From: CAMWXW01 sp051650105
GTDB lineage: Bacteria > Desulfobacterota > Desulfovibrionia > Desulfovibrionales > Desulfovibrionaceae
DNA: 64,000 bases
Direction of reading: 5' to 3'
NCBI GenBank assembly: GCA_051650105.1
Contig: JBOFIJ010000006.1
Coordinates: 177,014-241,013 of the forward strand
The notes beneath the pieces were generated by a model. The model was not told where the DNA came from and did not search any database. It worked only from the letters and a program-made list of their open reading frames with translations. This document shows, one piece after another, positions 37,336 through 46,097 of the stretch; position 1 is the first letter of the stretch, and the number at the start of each line of letters is the position of its first letter. The position numbers were made by a program, and so were the translations under genes.

Positions 37336-38112
37336 ATGGAACAAAGTATGTTAACAAGTGTTTTTGCCGCTGTAAGTGTTGAGAAAAAGCTTGATATCGT
37401 TGCAAATAATTTAGCTAATGTTAATACAACAGGCTTTAAACGTGGTGGTGTGACATTTCAAGATACAATGAAACAATTTGCCTATGATGAAATGAGACAA
37501 CCTATTGGATATATTCAAGAAGAAGAACTTTTTCCTGAAGCAAAAAATATGGCTCGTGTACGAATTGTTGGTAACTTTATTCAAATGGAACAGGGTTCCT
37601 TGCGAAGTACGGGAAATTCGTTAGATATTGCTCTTCAAGGGGATGGATTATTTAAAATGCAGGGACCAGAAGGCATTATGTATACACGGGCTGGTTCTTT
37701 CACAAAAGATGCTGAAGGTGTACTGATGACACCTGCAGGATACCCAGTACTTGGTGAAGGTGGACCTATTGTTTTGCCTGCAGGAGCAAAAAATATAGTA
37801 GTAAACGAGCTTGGTGAAATTATTGTGGATGGTGCGCAAATAGATACTCTTGATATTGTTTCTGTTGAATCGGGTGCTTTGCAACGGTTTGGGAATGGTC
37901 TTTTTGCGGCGAATGCTTCTTTAGCTGTTGTTGAAAACCCAAGTACTGCAATTGTTACTCAGGGTTTTTTAGAGGGCTCTAACGTAAATGCTATTGAAGA
38001 GATGCTTTCTCTTATGCAGGTGCAAAGACAGTATGAGGTATATCAAACGGCTATTCAAACTTCAAGTGATATCTCAAAGGTTACAATAAATAAAATTGGA
38101 AGTACTGTGTAA
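37336..38112 (+). CDS. flgF: Flagellar basal-body rod protein FlgF
   Basis: FlgF is a proximal rod component of the flagellar basal body. The 258-residue protein has the rod/hook N-terminal helix (VEKKLDIVANNLANVNTTGFKRG), a central beta region with GDGLFKM, and the C-terminal helix block SNVNAIEEMLSLMQVQRQYEVYQ. The ATG at 37336 follows CAGGAGAGG, which fixes the start even though the frame is open for another 70 codons upstream. It is 12 bases ahead of flgG. Confidence 0.9.
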   Translation: MEQSMLTSVFAAVSVEKKLDIVANNLANVNTTGFKRGGVTFQDTMKQFAYDEMRQPIGYIQEEELFPEAKNMARVRIVGNFIQMEQGSLRSTGNSLDIALQGDGLFKMQGPEGIMYTRAGSFTKDAEGVLMTPAGYPVLGEGGPIVLPAGAKNIVVNELGEIIVDGAQIDTLDIVSVESGALQRFGNGLFAANASLAVVENPSTAIVTQGFLEGSNVNAIEEMLSLMQVQRQYEVYQTAIQTSSDISKVTINKIGSTV

Positions 38113-38124
38113 GGAGAATGTTAT

Positions 38125-38907
38125 ATGATACGAGCTATGTCAACAGGTGCTACAGGTATGCGAGCACAAGAACAACTTATTGACGTTATTGCAAATAATA
38201 TTGCCAATGCCAATACTGTTTCTTTTAAGAAAAGTGCTATTGAATTTCAAGACCTTTTGTACGATACAGAAAGACTTGCTGGAAGTCCTGCAAATGTCGG
38301 TGCTACTCCTGTTGGAATACAAATTGGTATGGGTGTGCGTACCGCTGCTGTGTATAAGATATTTACTCAAGGCGATTTTCAAAATACAGGAAATGCTTGG
38401 AATCTTGCTATAGAAGGAGAGGGTTTCTTTCAGGTGCTTGGTACGGATGGTACAGAGATGTATACACGAGCTGGAGCATTCCAGCTAAATGAAGATGGCA
38501 CTATTGTTACTCCAGATGGATACCCCCTTCAGCCAGAATTTTCTGTTCCAGAGGGCACTAAGAATGTTGTTATTGGTCCAGATGGTACGTTGACAGCGAC
38601 GGATTCAGAGGGTGAAATAATTGCTACTACAGATATTAGACTGTATACATTTATTAATCCAGCTGGATTAGATGCCAGAGGAAGGAATTTATACACTCCT
38701 ACAGAAGCGTCAGGGGATCCAGTAGAGGGAACTCCTGGAGAGGATAATTTTGGAACAATAGCACAGGGTTTTTTAGAGATGTCAAATGTATCTATTGTTG
38801 AGGATATGGTAGATATGATTCGAGGACAACGTGCATATGAAATGAATTCTAAAGTTATTCAAACTGCCGATGCAATGCTACAAACTAGTGCAAATTTAAA
38901 GAGATAG
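38125..38907 (+). CDS. flgG: Flagellar distal rod protein FlgG
   Basis: FlgG forms the distal rod. The 260-residue protein opens MIRAMSTGATGMRAQEQLIDVIANNIANANTV in the family pattern and ends with SNVSIVEDMVDMIRGQRAYEMNSKVIQTADAML. Central markers such as GEGFFQVLGTDG are present. Length matches the usual 260. It follows flgF with a 12-base gap and precedes flgA. Confidence 0.96.
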   Translation: MIRAMSTGATGMRAQEQLIDVIANNIANANTVSFKKSAIEFQDLLYDTERLAGSPANVGATPVGIQIGMGVRTAAVYKIFTQGDFQNTGNAWNLAIEGEGFFQVLGTDGTEMYTRAGAFQLNEDGTIVTPDGYPLQPEFSVPEGTKNVVIGPDGTLTATDSEGEIIATTDIRLYTFINPAGLDARGRNLYTPTEASGDPVEGTPGEDNFGTIAQGFLEMSNVSIVEDMVDMIRGQRAYEMNSKVIQTADAMLQTSANLKR

Positions 38908-38922
38908 TAGAGAGCGTGGGTA

Positions 38923-39900
38923 ATGAGAAATAAACTATATTACCTAATTATGTTTTCCCTGCACATATTGTTTACTCAAGAGCTATTTGCTGCGGACCCC
39001 ACTTGGCGAATACATATTAAAGAAAATGTTATTTTATCTAGTTCAAAGGTGTATCTTAAAGATATTGCTTTTATTGTGGGAAATAAAGAGAGTGAGGAAT
39101 GGAAAGCACTTTCTCAGACGTTATTGTGGGAAGAATCTTCTGCTTTTGGGATTATGTACTCTATGTCTAAAATGAGAATACAGAAGCTTTTGCGAGAAAA
39201 ATTGCGGGAAAAAGAGCGTTTTTGTATTTATCCTCCCACGTTGAGATACCAAAGAGGGGGCTATATCCTTACTGAGGAAGAAATAAGAAAAAAAGTAAAA
39301 GAGCATCTCAGTTCTCAAGTAAAAAAGAAATATGGTGGTGATGTTGAAATAACAGAATATATTCTTCCAGAAGCTATTTTTGTTTCAAATGCTTCAGAAA
39401 CAATGCGTATTGACAGTAAATCTGTAAGAAGTGGAAGAATGCCTTTTATGCTCGAGATTATTTCTTCTACTCAAAAGCCTATAAAACGTTTTCAGGCTTC
39501 TGCTTTTGTTAATGTATATGTTGATGCATTTTGTGTAACAGAGGATATACGAAAAGGGGAGCTTATACAAAGAGAAGATATTATTTTGCCTTGTAAAAAA
39601 AACAGTTCTCTTATGCCAGATATTATAGTGCAAGAAAAGGACATACAAAATACACAAGCCCGTGTTGGAATACTGAGAGGGAGTGCTTTGACATATGCTG
39701 ATGTGGAAAAGATTCCAGCTGTAAAAAAGGGGAATATTATTCTTTTAGAATACAGGAATGCATCTATTTCTTTAGTAATAGAAGTAGAAGCACTTAAGGA
39801 TGGGCGTATTGGAGAATATATTCCTGTCCGTAATATTCAAAGCAAAAAAAGTGTAACTGCATTGGTTGATGATATTAATAAAGTGCTTATTGCACGATGA
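38923..39900 (+). CDS. flgA: Flagellar P-ring chaperone FlgA
   Basis: FlgA is the periplasmic chaperone for P-ring assembly. The 325-residue protein has a signal peptide ending near LFAADP, a family-specific middle part and a C-terminal SAF domain (VTEDIRKGELIQREDIILP, later ARVGILRGSALTYADVE) with the usual final beta strands. Curiously its client FlgI (P ring) is not encoded next to it in this cluster. Identification rests on the SAF domain plus context. Confidence 0.85.
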   Translation: MRNKLYYLIMFSLHILFTQELFAADPTWRIHIKENVILSSSKVYLKDIAFIVGNKESEEWKALSQTLLWEESSAFGIMYSMSKMRIQKLLREKLREKERFCIYPPTLRYQRGGYILTEEEIRKKVKEHLSSQVKKKYGGDVEITEYILPEAIFVSNASETMRIDSKSVRSGRMPFMLEIISSTQKPIKRFQASAFVNVYVDAFCVTEDIRKGELIQREDIILPCKKNSSLMPDIIVQEKDIQNTQARVGILRGSALTYADVEKIPAVKKGNIILLEYRNASISLVIEVEALKDGRIGEYIPVRNIQSKKSVTALVDDINKVLIAR

Positions 39901-39910
39901 GGAGATTGTT

Positions 39911-40591
39911 ATGAGATATTTTTGGTTAGCATTGTGTTGTTTTCTAGTTTCATGTGCTTCTAAAACAGAAAAAGTTGCAGTGTATCTGCCTCCTCCTATG
40001 ACGCCCATACAAATATATCCTAGTATTGAAAATTCTGTAGCTAAGACAGGATCTCTTTTTGATGGATCTGATGGCATTGATCTTTTTGCTAACAGTAGAG
40101 CATCTCGTATTGGGGATATTGTCATGGTAAAGATAGTAGAAAATTCAAAAGGGGAAAATACTGTTGATACAAAATTAGAGCGTTCTAGTGCTCTTTCTGT
40201 TGGAGTGAATGCGTTCTTTGGAAAAAGTGCATTGGGTTCTATTCCAATAGGAGCCCCAACCTTTGGCACGAGTTCTGATAGAAATACCGAAGGGAAGGCA
40301 AAAACTTCTAGAGAAAATACATTAACAGCAACTGTGGCTGTGAGGGTTATCAATATTCTACCAGGAAATATTTTACAATTAGAAGGTATACGTTCCACTC
40401 AAGTTAATAATGAGGTGCAGTATATTGTTATACGAGGCCTTGTGCGTGCAAGAGATATTGAAGAAGATAATACTGTCCTTTCTACAAAATTAGCAGAATC
40501 TAGTGTTAGTTATTACGGAAAGGGAGATCTTGCTGAACAACAGAAACAGGGGTGGGGTACAAGAGCAGTCAATACTATATGGCCGTTTTAA
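39911..40591 (+). CDS. flgH: Flagellar L-ring lipoprotein FlgH
   Basis: FlgH builds the outer-membrane L ring. The 226-residue protein has a lipoprotein signal with LVSCAS, then the conserved SLFDGSDGIDLFANSRASRIGDIVMVKIVE, the NTLTATVAVRV strand and the C-terminal RGLVRARDIEEDNTV. The ATG at 39911 follows GAGGAGA. A gram-negative envelope with an outer membrane is implied. It is 10 bases after flgA; flgI, normally next, is absent and fliD comes instead. Confidence 0.94.
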   Translation: MRYFWLALCCFLVSCASKTEKVAVYLPPPMTPIQIYPSIENSVAKTGSLFDGSDGIDLFANSRASRIGDIVMVKIVENSKGENTVDTKLERSSALSVGVNAFFGKSALGSIPIGAPTFGTSSDRNTEGKAKTSRENTLTATVAVRVINILPGNILQLEGIRSTQVNNEVQYIVIRGLVRARDIEEDNTVLSTKLAESSVSYYGKGDLAEQQKQGWGTRAVNTIWPF

Positions 40592-40711
40592 TAGTGTTAT
40601 GAAGAGTATACAAAATGTAAACAGTATTGAGTGTTAAAGGAATAATGCTTTTGTATTGATGTATATGAGGTAGTAAGAAAATAATTCATACAGAGTAAAT
40701 AGGAGGTTATT

Positions 40712-42448
40712 ATGGCTATTACATTTCCAGGCCTTGGAAGCGGTATGGATGTTAATGCATTGATGGAAGGGTTATTGGAAGCTCGTTCTCAGAAATTGTA
40801 TGGATACAAGAAGGAGAAACTTGAATCTATTAATAAAGAAGATGTTTTTGGAGACTTGAAGAAAGCATTAGAAGAATTAGAAAAAGCAAGTGAAAGCCTT
40901 AATTCGCCAGATAAATTATTAGATAAAAAACTTAGTTCTTCAAACGAAGGATCGGTTGGAATAAAGAGTCAATCTGGTGCAATTTTAGAGGGATCGTATT
41001 CTGTTGAAGTTGGAGAAACTGCACTACCTTCTAATGCAAGTCTAAAGGCGAGCCCTCCTATTACAGATCCAAAACAGGTTATTAATAATATGGGTGGTGT
41101 CAAAGAATTTACATATGAGATAAATGGGAAACAAAAGACAATTGAATTAGCAGATGGTGTAACTATTGAAGATCTTGTGAATGTTATTAATAGAGATCCA
41201 GGAAATCCTGGTGTTCAGGCGAGCCTTTTGAAGGATGGCGGGGAGTATATTTTTAGGTTGCAATCTAAGCAGACAGGATTGGATAATTCTATACAAATTA
41301 TTGATGGACCTAATACAGTGCCTGGTTTTGAAAGTAGTGCTGGTGGTTGGGAAGTACAAGTTGGTAGGGATTCTCAATATAGGATTAATGGGTATCCATC
41401 TTCAGGGTGGCTTAGTTCAGATAGTAATAGTATTAATGATATTATTCCAGGTGCTACGGTAGAGCTACGCTCTAAAGGTGTGAGCTCTATAAGTGTTGAA
41501 ATGAATCCTGATAAGATGGAAGAGAAGATAACGGAATTTGTTGAAAAAGCAAATGTTGTTCTCGATATTTTGAATGATGTTAGTAAGTCTGCAGTATTTC
41601 AAGATCCTGATATGGCAGAAGATGATAAAAAACCTGGAAAAGGTGATGGTTACATAGTGGGAGATTATACGTCTATTTTTTATAACAACTCTTATATAAA
41701 AAGAATGCAAGACCAATTAGGAAAAGTATTTTCATCAAGAATTCCTGGTTTTGAATTATATGATTCTTCCAAAACACCACCAACTGGAGATAGATATATT
41801 GCTCTTGGAGGCCTTGGAATTACCACTAATATAGATTCAGGAAGTGATAAATATGGTAAACTTGAAATAAATAAAGATAAGCTAAAAGAAGCGATAAATG
41901 AAGACCCTCTTGCTGTTGCGAATCTTTTTTCTGCAAAAGGCTCTGGTAAAGTAAATACAGAAAAAGATAGTTTTATTTTTGGCAGTGCATTATCTGGCAT
42001 CACAGAGCCAGGAACATATGAGGTTAAATATGATATAGATGCAAGTGGGGCAATTGTTAATGCAACTATTGGTGGGGAACCAGCTATCTGGGATTCTAAG
42101 CTACAAACTCTTTCTGCAACAACAGGAGGTCCTAGAGGGATATCGTTAAAAATAACAAATTTTTCTCAGGATTCTTATGCAGGGACTGTTAGTATTCAAG
42201 AAGGTATTTTTAGTAAATTAGATAAAGAAATAGATGAGATGTTTTATCTTGATGGAACAATGTTTAGGTTTTCAGAATCGCTAAAAAAAGACCTTGAAAG
42301 TATAAATAAAAATATTGTAGCAGAAGAAAAGAGATTGAAGGAGTATCAAGAAACATTGCAGACTAGATTTACAAAGATGGATCTTAAAATTTCAAAAATG
42401 AATGGAATATTGAGTCAATTGGCTGGATTTATAGGAATGCAACAATAA
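40712..42448 (+). CDS. fliD: Flagellar cap protein FliD (hook-associated protein 2)
   Basis: FliD caps the growing filament and helps flagellin to polymerise. The 578-residue protein has the family N terminus TFPGLGSGMDVNALMEGLL and a paired-helix C terminus (KLDKEIDEMF, then a coiled stretch to the end). The FlgE-like middle region is variable. It is separated from flgH by 120 bases and preceded by AGGAGG. The following fliS genes encode the usual export chaperones, so fliD-fliS-fliS is one unit. Confidence 0.92.
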   Translation: MAITFPGLGSGMDVNALMEGLLEARSQKLYGYKKEKLESINKEDVFGDLKKALEELEKASESLNSPDKLLDKKLSSSNEGSVGIKSQSGAILEGSYSVEVGETALPSNASLKASPPITDPKQVINNMGGVKEFTYEINGKQKTIELADGVTIEDLVNVINRDPGNPGVQASLLKDGGEYIFRLQSKQTGLDNSIQIIDGPNTVPGFESSAGGWEVQVGRDSQYRINGYPSSGWLSSDSNSINDIIPGATVELRSKGVSSISVEMNPDKMEEKITEFVEKANVVLDILNDVSKSAVFQDPDMAEDDKKPGKGDGYIVGDYTSIFYNNSYIKRMQDQLGKVFSSRIPGFELYDSSKTPPTGDRYIALGGLGITTNIDSGSDKYGKLEINKDKLKEAINEDPLAVANLFSAKGSGKVNTEKDSFIFGSALSGITEPGTYEVKYDIDASGAIVNATIGGEPAIWDSKLQTLSATTGGPRGISLKITNFSQDSYAGTVSIQEGIFSKLDKEIDEMFYLDGTMFRFSESLKKDLESINKNIVAEEKRLKEYQETLQTRFTKMDLKISKMNGILSQLAGFIGMQQ

Positions 42449-42459
42449 GGAGATGCACA

Positions 42460-42891
42460 ATGAATATTGACCATGCAGTGGAAAATGAAGAAAAGAGAGA
42501 TTATAACGGAATTATCATGTTTTTAGAAATATTTGATGCTGTGGAAAGAGCTATTAATAAAGCAAAAAAAGCTATTGAAGAGGGTGATGTCATCGAGCAA
42601 AATAGGCTTCTTATGTTGTGCACAGAAATTGTGTGTGAGTTAGAGGAAGCGATGCTTCATAATTCTAATGAAGAAGAATCTACTGTTATAATAAAATTAC
42701 TCACGTATGTAAAAAATAACATTACTGAAGGCAATATAAATAGTGATATACAATCTTTAGATTCAGCATATAATGTTATTACACAAATGCATACTGTAGC
42801 AAAAGGATATGGGAATAAGGAAATAGATGTTACACGGGATGAATCTGGAAGTATGCAAGGGGTCTCTAGTTCTGATAATCTACTACAATAA
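42460..42891 (+). CDS. fliS: FliS-like flagellin export chaperone, first copy
   Basis: FliS binds the flagellin C terminus and stops premature polymerisation. The 143-residue helical protein has the FliS pattern EIFDAVERAINKAKKAIEEGD, then RLLMLCTEIVCELEE and LLTYVKNNITEGN, and SLDSAYNVITQMHT. It begins 11 bases after fliD, with AAGGAG ahead of the ATG. It is paralogous to the next gene, and both are divergent from textbook FliS. Confidence 0.78.
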   Translation: MNIDHAVENEEKRDYNGIIMFLEIFDAVERAINKAKKAIEEGDVIEQNRLLMLCTEIVCELEEAMLHNSNEEESTVIIKLLTYVKNNITEGNINSDIQSLDSAYNVITQMHTVAKGYGNKEIDVTRDESGSMQGVSSSDNLLQ

Positions 42892-42903
42892 AGGATCTAT
42901 AGA

Positions 42904-43458
42904 ATGAATAGAATTGATACGTACAAAAAGAATACGATGGCTAATAAAGATGGTTTCGATATGTTTCTAGAGGTACTTGAAGCTGTGGAACGAGGTATTA
43001 AAAAAGGTAAGAAAGCAATTGTAGAAAAGGATTATTTGGAACAGGGAAGGGCTCTTGTTCTTTGTACTGAAATTCTTTTAGAATTAGAGGAGAGGCTTCC
43101 TATTGCAGAAAATACGGAAGCATTGCGTACATCAATGATACGGCTTTTTGATTATACTAGAGAAAATATTATTCGGGGAAATCAAGATCAAGATTTAGCA
43201 TCTTTGGATAATGCACTTAATACTATTTCTGAAATGCGTACTGTTACTGAAAAAATTAAGGAGCATCCAGAATTTAATCAGATTAAAAGAGAAGCTCATA
43301 GAAATGAAAGGAGTTCTGCTCATTCTATTGCACGTTTCACTATGCAGCATTCCACTGTGGAAGAATCTGCAGAGGATATGCTTATATTTCTTTCTGGATA
43401 CCAAAGTATGCAAGAGACACAAGAAAGATATGCGGAGAAGAATGTGGATCAAAAATAA
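42904..43458 (+). CDS. FliS-like flagellin export chaperone, second copy
   Basis: This 184-residue paralogue shares the helices EVLEAVERGIKKGKKAIVEKD, LVLCTEILLELEE, RLFDYTRENIIRGN and SLDNALNTISEMRTV with the first copy. Helices 2-4 look more alike than the ends. An extra polar C-terminal tail of about 50 residues is present here and lacking in the first copy. AAAGGA precedes the start. The two copies may serve different clients, such as flagellin and FliD, or two flagellins; this is a guess. Confidence 0.75.
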   Translation: MNRIDTYKKNTMANKDGFDMFLEVLEAVERGIKKGKKAIVEKDYLEQGRALVLCTEILLELEERLPIAENTEALRTSMIRLFDYTRENIIRGNQDQDLASLDNALNTISEMRTVTEKIKEHPEFNQIKREAHRNERSSAHSIARFTMQHSTVEESAEDMLIFLSGYQSMQETQERYAEKNVDQK

Positions 43459-43930
43459 CATATTATGTAGTGTGTGCATTGTGTATGACATGTCGTTTTA
43501 TGGTGTAGCATTTAGAGTAATATAGTTATTGTTTCTGTAAAGAAAAGTTTTGTAGAATATAGATATATTTCTTTTTGGATGTTAAATAAGTGAGTGGGTG
43601 AGATAGTGCTTATGTAATACTTTAGGTGCAGGGAATGGAATAATGGAATTATGTCGTTTTTTGTGAAGTAAGAAATATATTCTTAGCTGGCTTCTCAATG
43701 TGTGTTCTCATATTTTATACTAATGAAGTAATAGTATGAACTAGAATTTAGAGTGGCAGTTATTGTTTATTATATTGTCTTTTAGAAGGAGGAAGATAGG
43801 AGAAATAGCAGTGCGTTTTTGTATGTGGATTCTATCTTGATTTTTTCTCTACTAGACGTTATGATGTGCCTTAGAGTATTTATGTCTTACAAGGACACTT
43901 ATATGTGTGGTCGTTTTCTTTGGAGAATAT
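43459..43930. other. AT-rich gene-free gap between second fliS and serS
   Basis: About 470 bases without a recognisable gene. It must hold the serS promoter. I see nothing else. Confidence 0.45.
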
Positions 43931-45205
43931 ATGCTAGAACTTAAACGTGTGCAAAAAGATCCTAATAGTATAAAAGATGCTCTGAAAAGGCGTTTTTCTG
44001 GCATTAATATGGATGAATTTTTGTTATTAGATGAGCGACGCAGGAAATTATTAGAAGAAATAGAGCAGCTTCGTAACCAAAAAAATACATTGTCTAAAGA
44101 TGTTGCTGATTGTAAGAGATCAGGAGAAGATGCTTCCTCTATTCTGGAGAGTGTTAAAGACATAGGTGATACTATTTCTTCGCTTGAAAAAGATGTTGCC
44201 ATGGCTGTTGATGCTGTTCAAAATTTTTTATATACTATTCCTAATGTATTACATGAAAGTGTTCCTTTTGGTGAAGACGAAACGAGTAATGTAGAAATAC
44301 GCAAAGTGGGAATCCCGAGGGAAATGTCTTTTATTCCAAAAGAGCACTGGGAAATGGAATTTCAATCTGGCGATATTAATTTTGAAATGGCTGCGAAGGT
44401 TACAGGATCTCGATTTTCTTTTCTTATTGGTGAAATTGCTAAGTTGGAACGTGCTATTGGACAATTTTGTCTTGAAGTACAAACATTGGAGCACCTACAT
44501 ACAGAAGTAATGCCTCCTTTTATAGTGAATAAGGAAAGTATGTTTGGCACTGGGCAATTACCTAAATTTGAAGAGGATCTTTTTTCCGTACAGCCATTTT
44601 GTTATTATCTTGTTCCAACAGCGGAAGTACCCTTAACAAATATGTTTGCAAATGAGGTATTGCAAGAAAATAGTCTTCCATTGTGTTTTGTAGCAATGAC
44701 GCCTTGTTTTCGTTCAGAAGCTGGTAGCTATGGTAAAGACACTAAGGGTCTTATTAGACAACACCAATTTACAAAGGTTGAAATGGTACATTTTTCACAT
44801 CCAGAATCATCTTATGATCAATTGGAAAGAATGGTTTCATATGCAGAGAATCTTCTTGTTTTACTGGAATTGCCGTTTAGAACAGTTGTTCTTTCTTCTG
44901 GAGATACGGGATTCACTGCTGCAAAAACATATGATATAGAAGTATGGTTACCTGGACAAAATACGTATAGAGAGATATCTTCTTGTTCTAATTGTGAGGA
45001 TTTTCAGTCGAGACGTGCTGGTATTCGTTTTAAGCCTCATAAGAGTGGTAAATCTCACTATATACATACGTTAAATGGATCTGGTCTTCCTTTGGGCCGT
45101 ACTTTGGTTGCTATTCTTGAGAATTACCAAGATGAAGATGGTATTAGAATTCCTGCTGTTCTTAAAAAATATATGAATTGTGATAAAATATTTTTTAGAA
45201 AATAA
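43931..45205 (+). CDS. serS: Seryl-tRNA synthetase
   Basis: SerRS charges tRNA-Ser. The 424-residue class II enzyme has the N-terminal tRNA-binding coiled coil (MDEFLLLDERRRKLLEEIEQLRN), motif 2 FRSEAGSYGKDTKGLIRQHQF and motif 3 GSGLPLGRTLVAILENYQ. The TAE serine-binding motif appears in VPTAEVPLTN. The ATG at 43931 follows TTTGGAGA; an in-frame GTG upstream at 43907 is rejected. tRNA-Lys lies just downstream but is read from its own promoter. Confidence 0.96.
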   Translation: MLELKRVQKDPNSIKDALKRRFSGINMDEFLLLDERRRKLLEEIEQLRNQKNTLSKDVADCKRSGEDASSILESVKDIGDTISSLEKDVAMAVDAVQNFLYTIPNVLHESVPFGEDETSNVEIRKVGIPREMSFIPKEHWEMEFQSGDINFEMAAKVTGSRFSFLIGEIAKLERAIGQFCLEVQTLEHLHTEVMPPFIVNKESMFGTGQLPKFEEDLFSVQPFCYYLVPTAEVPLTNMFANEVLQENSLPLCFVAMTPCFRSEAGSYGKDTKGLIRQHQFTKVEMVHFSHPESSYDQLERMVSYAENLLVLLELPFRTVVLSSGDTGFTAAKTYDIEVWLPGQNTYREISSCSNCEDFQSRRAGIRFKPHKSGKSHYIHTLNGSGLPLGRTLVAILENYQDEDGIRIPAVLKKYMNCDKIFFRK

Positions 45206-45226
45206 TATCCTCTTTTATAAAATAAC

Positions 45227-45255
45227 TTGACATAGGATATATCTTTTGGTAAAAA
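45227..45255 (+). promoter_or_regulatory. Promoter for tRNA-Lys
   Basis: A perfect TTGACA (45227-45232), a 17-base spacer and TAAAAA (45250-45255) lie about 20 bases before the tRNA 5' end. Confidence 0.6.
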
Positions 45256-45275
45256 CGTACCACCATGTTTAATAT

Positions 45276-45351
45276 GGGGCGTTAACTCAGCAGGTAGAGT
45301 ATCTGCCTTTTAAGCAGAGAGTCATTGGTTCGAATCCAATACGCCCTACCA
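45276..45351 (+). tRNA. tRNA-Lys (TTT anticodon)
   Basis: The 76-base cloverleaf is GGGGCGT acceptor, ACTC D stem with AGCAGGTA loop and GAGT, anticodon arm TCTGC-CTTTTAA-GCAGA with TTT, variable GAGTC, T arm ATTGG-TTCGAAT-CCAAT, and ACGCCCT followed by A and an encoded CCA. The first pair is G1-T72, a wobble in place of the usual G-C. It lies between serS and rplU. Confidence 0.95.
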
Positions 45352-45407
45352 TGTGTGTGTCTTGCATTTGAAGAATTTAGTTTTGTGTAATTATTCTGGA
45401 GTTTTTT

Positions 45408-45716
45408 ATGTATGCAATAGTTCAAACGGGCGGAAAGCAGATTAAGGTTGAAGAGGGCAAGAAAATTTTTGTAGAAAAACTTGATGGTGATGTTGGTACA
45501 GAAGTTATTCTTGAGCATGTTCTTATGGTGGGTGGTTCTTCTCTTACAGTGGGTTCTCCTTATGTAGATGGTGCTAAAGTGTTTGCTGAAATTCTTGAGC
45601 AAGGTAAATGCAAAAAAGTTGTTATTTTTAAGAAAAAAAGAAGACAAGGTTATAGAAGGAAGCAAGGGCATAGACAGCTTTTCACGGCTCTTAAAATTAA
45701 ATCTATACAAAGTTAA
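45408..45716 (+). CDS. rplU: 50S ribosomal protein L21
   Basis: The 102-residue protein has the L21 opening MYAIVQTGGKQIKVEEGKK, the VLMVGG strand and the C-terminal KKRRQGYRRKQGHRQLFT RNA-binding tail. It precedes rpmA by 28 bases, the classical L21-L27-Obg cluster. Confidence 0.97.
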   Translation: MYAIVQTGGKQIKVEEGKKIFVEKLDGDVGTEVILEHVLMVGGSSLTVGSPYVDGAKVFAEILEQGKCKKVVIFKKKRRQGYRRKQGHRQLFTALKIKSIQS

Positions 45717-45744
45717 TTTATTTTTTACCTTTTTGGGGGTTGTT

Positions 45745-46014
45745 ATGGCACATAAAAAAGCTGGTGGAAGTTCGCGGAATGGGCGAGATAGCCAAGGACA
45801 AAGAAGAGGCGTAAAGCGTTTTGGTGGACAAGTTGTTCCTGCTGGGAATATCTTGGTGAGACAATTAGGAACTAAAATACACCCTGGGAAGAATGTTGGT
45901 TTAGGGAGAGATTTTACACTATTTGCTAAAATTAATGGTATGGTTCATTTTAGAAAATTTAAAAGAAAAAATAGAGTGCTTACGGAAGTATCTGTATTAC
46001 CCGTTCTTTCTTAG
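45745..46014 (+). CDS. rpmA: 50S ribosomal protein L27
   Basis: The 89-residue protein begins MAHKKAGGSSRNGRDS, then has RRGVKRFGGQ and GNILVRQLGTKIHPG, typical of L27, whose N terminus reaches the peptidyl transferase centre. A TTTGGGGGT ribosome site precedes the ATG at 45745. The reading frame is open upstream over the end of rplU, but the conserved start is clear. Confidence 0.97.
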   Translation: MAHKKAGGSSRNGRDSQGQRRGVKRFGGQVVPAGNILVRQLGTKIHPGKNVGLGRDFTLFAKINGMVHFRKFKRKNRVLTEVSVLPVLS

Positions 46015-46097
46015 CATTGTTTTTCTTTCTTTTTTACATGTTATAGTGGGCCTTTGGCTTTATTATAGCATTTTTTTTTGTATTCTTTGGGGGATAT

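Noticed and set aside
45282..45710. 142-codon minus-strand frame across tRNA-Lys and rplU
   Set aside because: It is antisense to a tRNA gene and a ribosomal protein gene and has no coding features of its own.
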